Assembly: GCF_036884845.1 (NCBI RefSeq)
Contig: NZ_CP145732.1
Coordinates: 4,340,001 to 4,404,000 of the forward strand
Source of the DNA: Pseudomonas sp. MAG733B
Lineage (GTDB): Bacteria; Pseudomonadota; Gammaproteobacteria; Pseudomonadales; Pseudomonadaceae
Direction: 5' to 3'
DNA length: 64,000 nt
Shown: piece after piece, positions 63,258 to 64,000 of the stretch
Numbering within the stretch: the stretch's first letter is position 1
Layout: each line of letters begins with the position of its first letter
Position numbers and translations under genes: made by a program
Notes under the pieces: model-generated
The model's database searches: none
What the model saw: the letters and a program-made list of their open reading frames with translations, nothing else
Told to the model about the DNA's origin: nothing

Positions 63258-63447
63258 CGTTGCTTGAGAAAGCTACTCGCACCAGACGAACAACTACTTT
63301 TCGTCCAAGTTCGCTATGCGTCGATAGCTGCCCTTCGCAACAGGCAACTATCGGCCAGAGTCTCAACTCACGCACCTACGCCTGCGCTAATTCAGAGTGC
63401 GCAGTTTCTCCATGGGCGCCCCCGGGTAATGCATGTCTGACCCCTGC

Positions 63448-64000
63448 TCAATCTCCGAGTTCTTCGAGGTTGTCGACGTAGCGCAACCCCTTTTCGGCCA
63501 GGCGCACGCGCATGTTGTAGATATCCAGACCCAGCTCACCTTTGGCCAGGCGCAGGGTCTTCTGTTCTTCCAGATCGGCCCGTGTGCGGCTGGCAACGAC
63601 CACCTGCGGAACTTCTTCGCGCCGGATGATGACCACGCCGTCGTCATCGGCGACCACCACATCTCCCGGATGAACCAATTGCCCGCCGCAGACCAGTGGC
63701 AGATTCACCGACCCCAATGTCTCCTTGATCGTGCCCTGGGCACTAATCGCCCGCGACCAGACCGCAAAGCCCATCTCGCGCAAAGTGTGGGTGTCGCGCA
63801 CGCCGGCATCGATCACCAGCGCGCGCACGCCGTGGGCCTTGAGCGAGGTCGCCAGCAGGTCGCCAAAGTAGCCGTCGGTGCATGGCGAACTCGGCGCTAC
63901 CACGAGAATATCGCCAGGGCGGCATTGCTCTACCGCTACGTGGAACATCCAGTTATCACCCGGAGCGACTAGCACCGTGACCGCCGAACCACTGGTAACG
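63448..64000 (-). CDS. 4-carboxy-4-hydroxy-2-oxoadipate aldolase/RraA-like protein (N-terminus outside window)
   Basis: The frame is open from the stop at 63448 to the window edge, so the gene starts beyond base 64000. The visible 184 residues include [59 protein letters not shown], the metal-binding [20 protein letters not shown] and [14 protein letters not shown]. This matches GalC/LigK aldolases that cleave 4-carboxy-4-hydroxy-2-oxoadipate in gallate and protocatechuate 4,5-cleavage. The RraA regulators of RNase E are a shorter branch. An upstream gallate pathway would be expected outside the window. The 190 bases before the GGDEF-EAL stop hold nothing clear. Confidence 0.8.
   Translation of the reverse strand, partial: VTSGSAVTVLVAPGDNWMFHVAVEQCRPGDILVVAPSSPCTDGYFGDLLATSLKAHGVRALVIDAGVRDTHTLREMGFAVWSRAISAQGTIKETLGSVNLPLVCGGQLVHPGDVVVADDDGVVIIRREEVPQVVVASRTRADLEEQKTLRLAKGELGLDIYNMRVRLAEKGLRYVDNLEELGD

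Overview
The window is chromosomal DNA of a Pseudomonas, most likely from the P. fluorescens group. The evidence is high-GC coding sequence on both strands, an OprD porin, a DctPQM set closely resembling the P. aeruginosa one, a DUF6124 protein, a REP doublet of the GTGGGAGC type, and A-rich Hfq/Crc-like motifs beside several catabolic ribosome binding sites. I see no rRNA, tRNA, CRISPR array, prophage or insertion sequence.

Layout. (1) 1-11925: the end of a type VI secretion operon, tssJ (cut by the window edge), tssK, tssL, tssM, tagF, a second IcmF-like gene fused to an OmpA domain, hcp and tssA. (2) 12145-15420: a puuB-puuR-puuA-like gamma-glutamyl-polyamine operon with a palindrome at its head. 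(3) 15583-16039: a ParE-type toxin-antitoxin pair. (4) 16299-19639: an NCS1 permease, a flavin reductase and an LLM flavin monooxygenase, linked by a repeated GGTATWCCA operator. (5) 19862-26349: two complete TRAP importers in tandem, DctPQM followed by a TAXI receptor, fused permease and DUF1850 protein. (6) 26533-32609: an exported epoxide-hydrolase-like enzyme, an AraC regulator, a fosmidomycin-resistance-type MFS pump, an aldehyde dehydrogenase and a zinc alcohol dehydrogenase.

(7) 32646-41076 is the most interesting part. It encodes an NAD-type (class 1B) dihydroorotate dehydrogenase (PyrD and PyrK), a dihydroorotase, an N-carbamoyl-amino-acid hydrolase, an MFS transporter, a Tsx-like outer-membrane channel and an XRE regulator. 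A near-identical 17-19 bp motif occurs four times, always upstream of these units. The set reads as a complete route for outside orotate: orotate to dihydroorotate to N-carbamoyl-aspartate to aspartate, with its own import and control. (8) 42110-50699: a LysR-linked amino-acid cluster with a PLP dehydratase, RidA, a DoeB-like deacylase, a polar amino acid ABC importer, an OprD porin, a 44-residue small ORF and a cystathionine-lyase-like enzyme.

(9) 50738-57699: mixed enzymes, namely a metallophosphoesterase, a Tat-exported hydrolase, an orphan histidine kinase overlapping a HIT-like protein, a metallo-beta-lactamase-fold hydrolase, a lipoprotein and an exported M20 dipeptidase. (10) 57762-64000: a Fic protein with a small partner, a DUF6124 gene preceded by a strongly structured segment that may be an RNA leader, a Nudix hydrolase, a stretch with an orphan terminator and a decayed ORF, a CHASE4-like/PAS/GGDEF/EAL protein, and a GalC/RraA-family aldolase cut by the window end.
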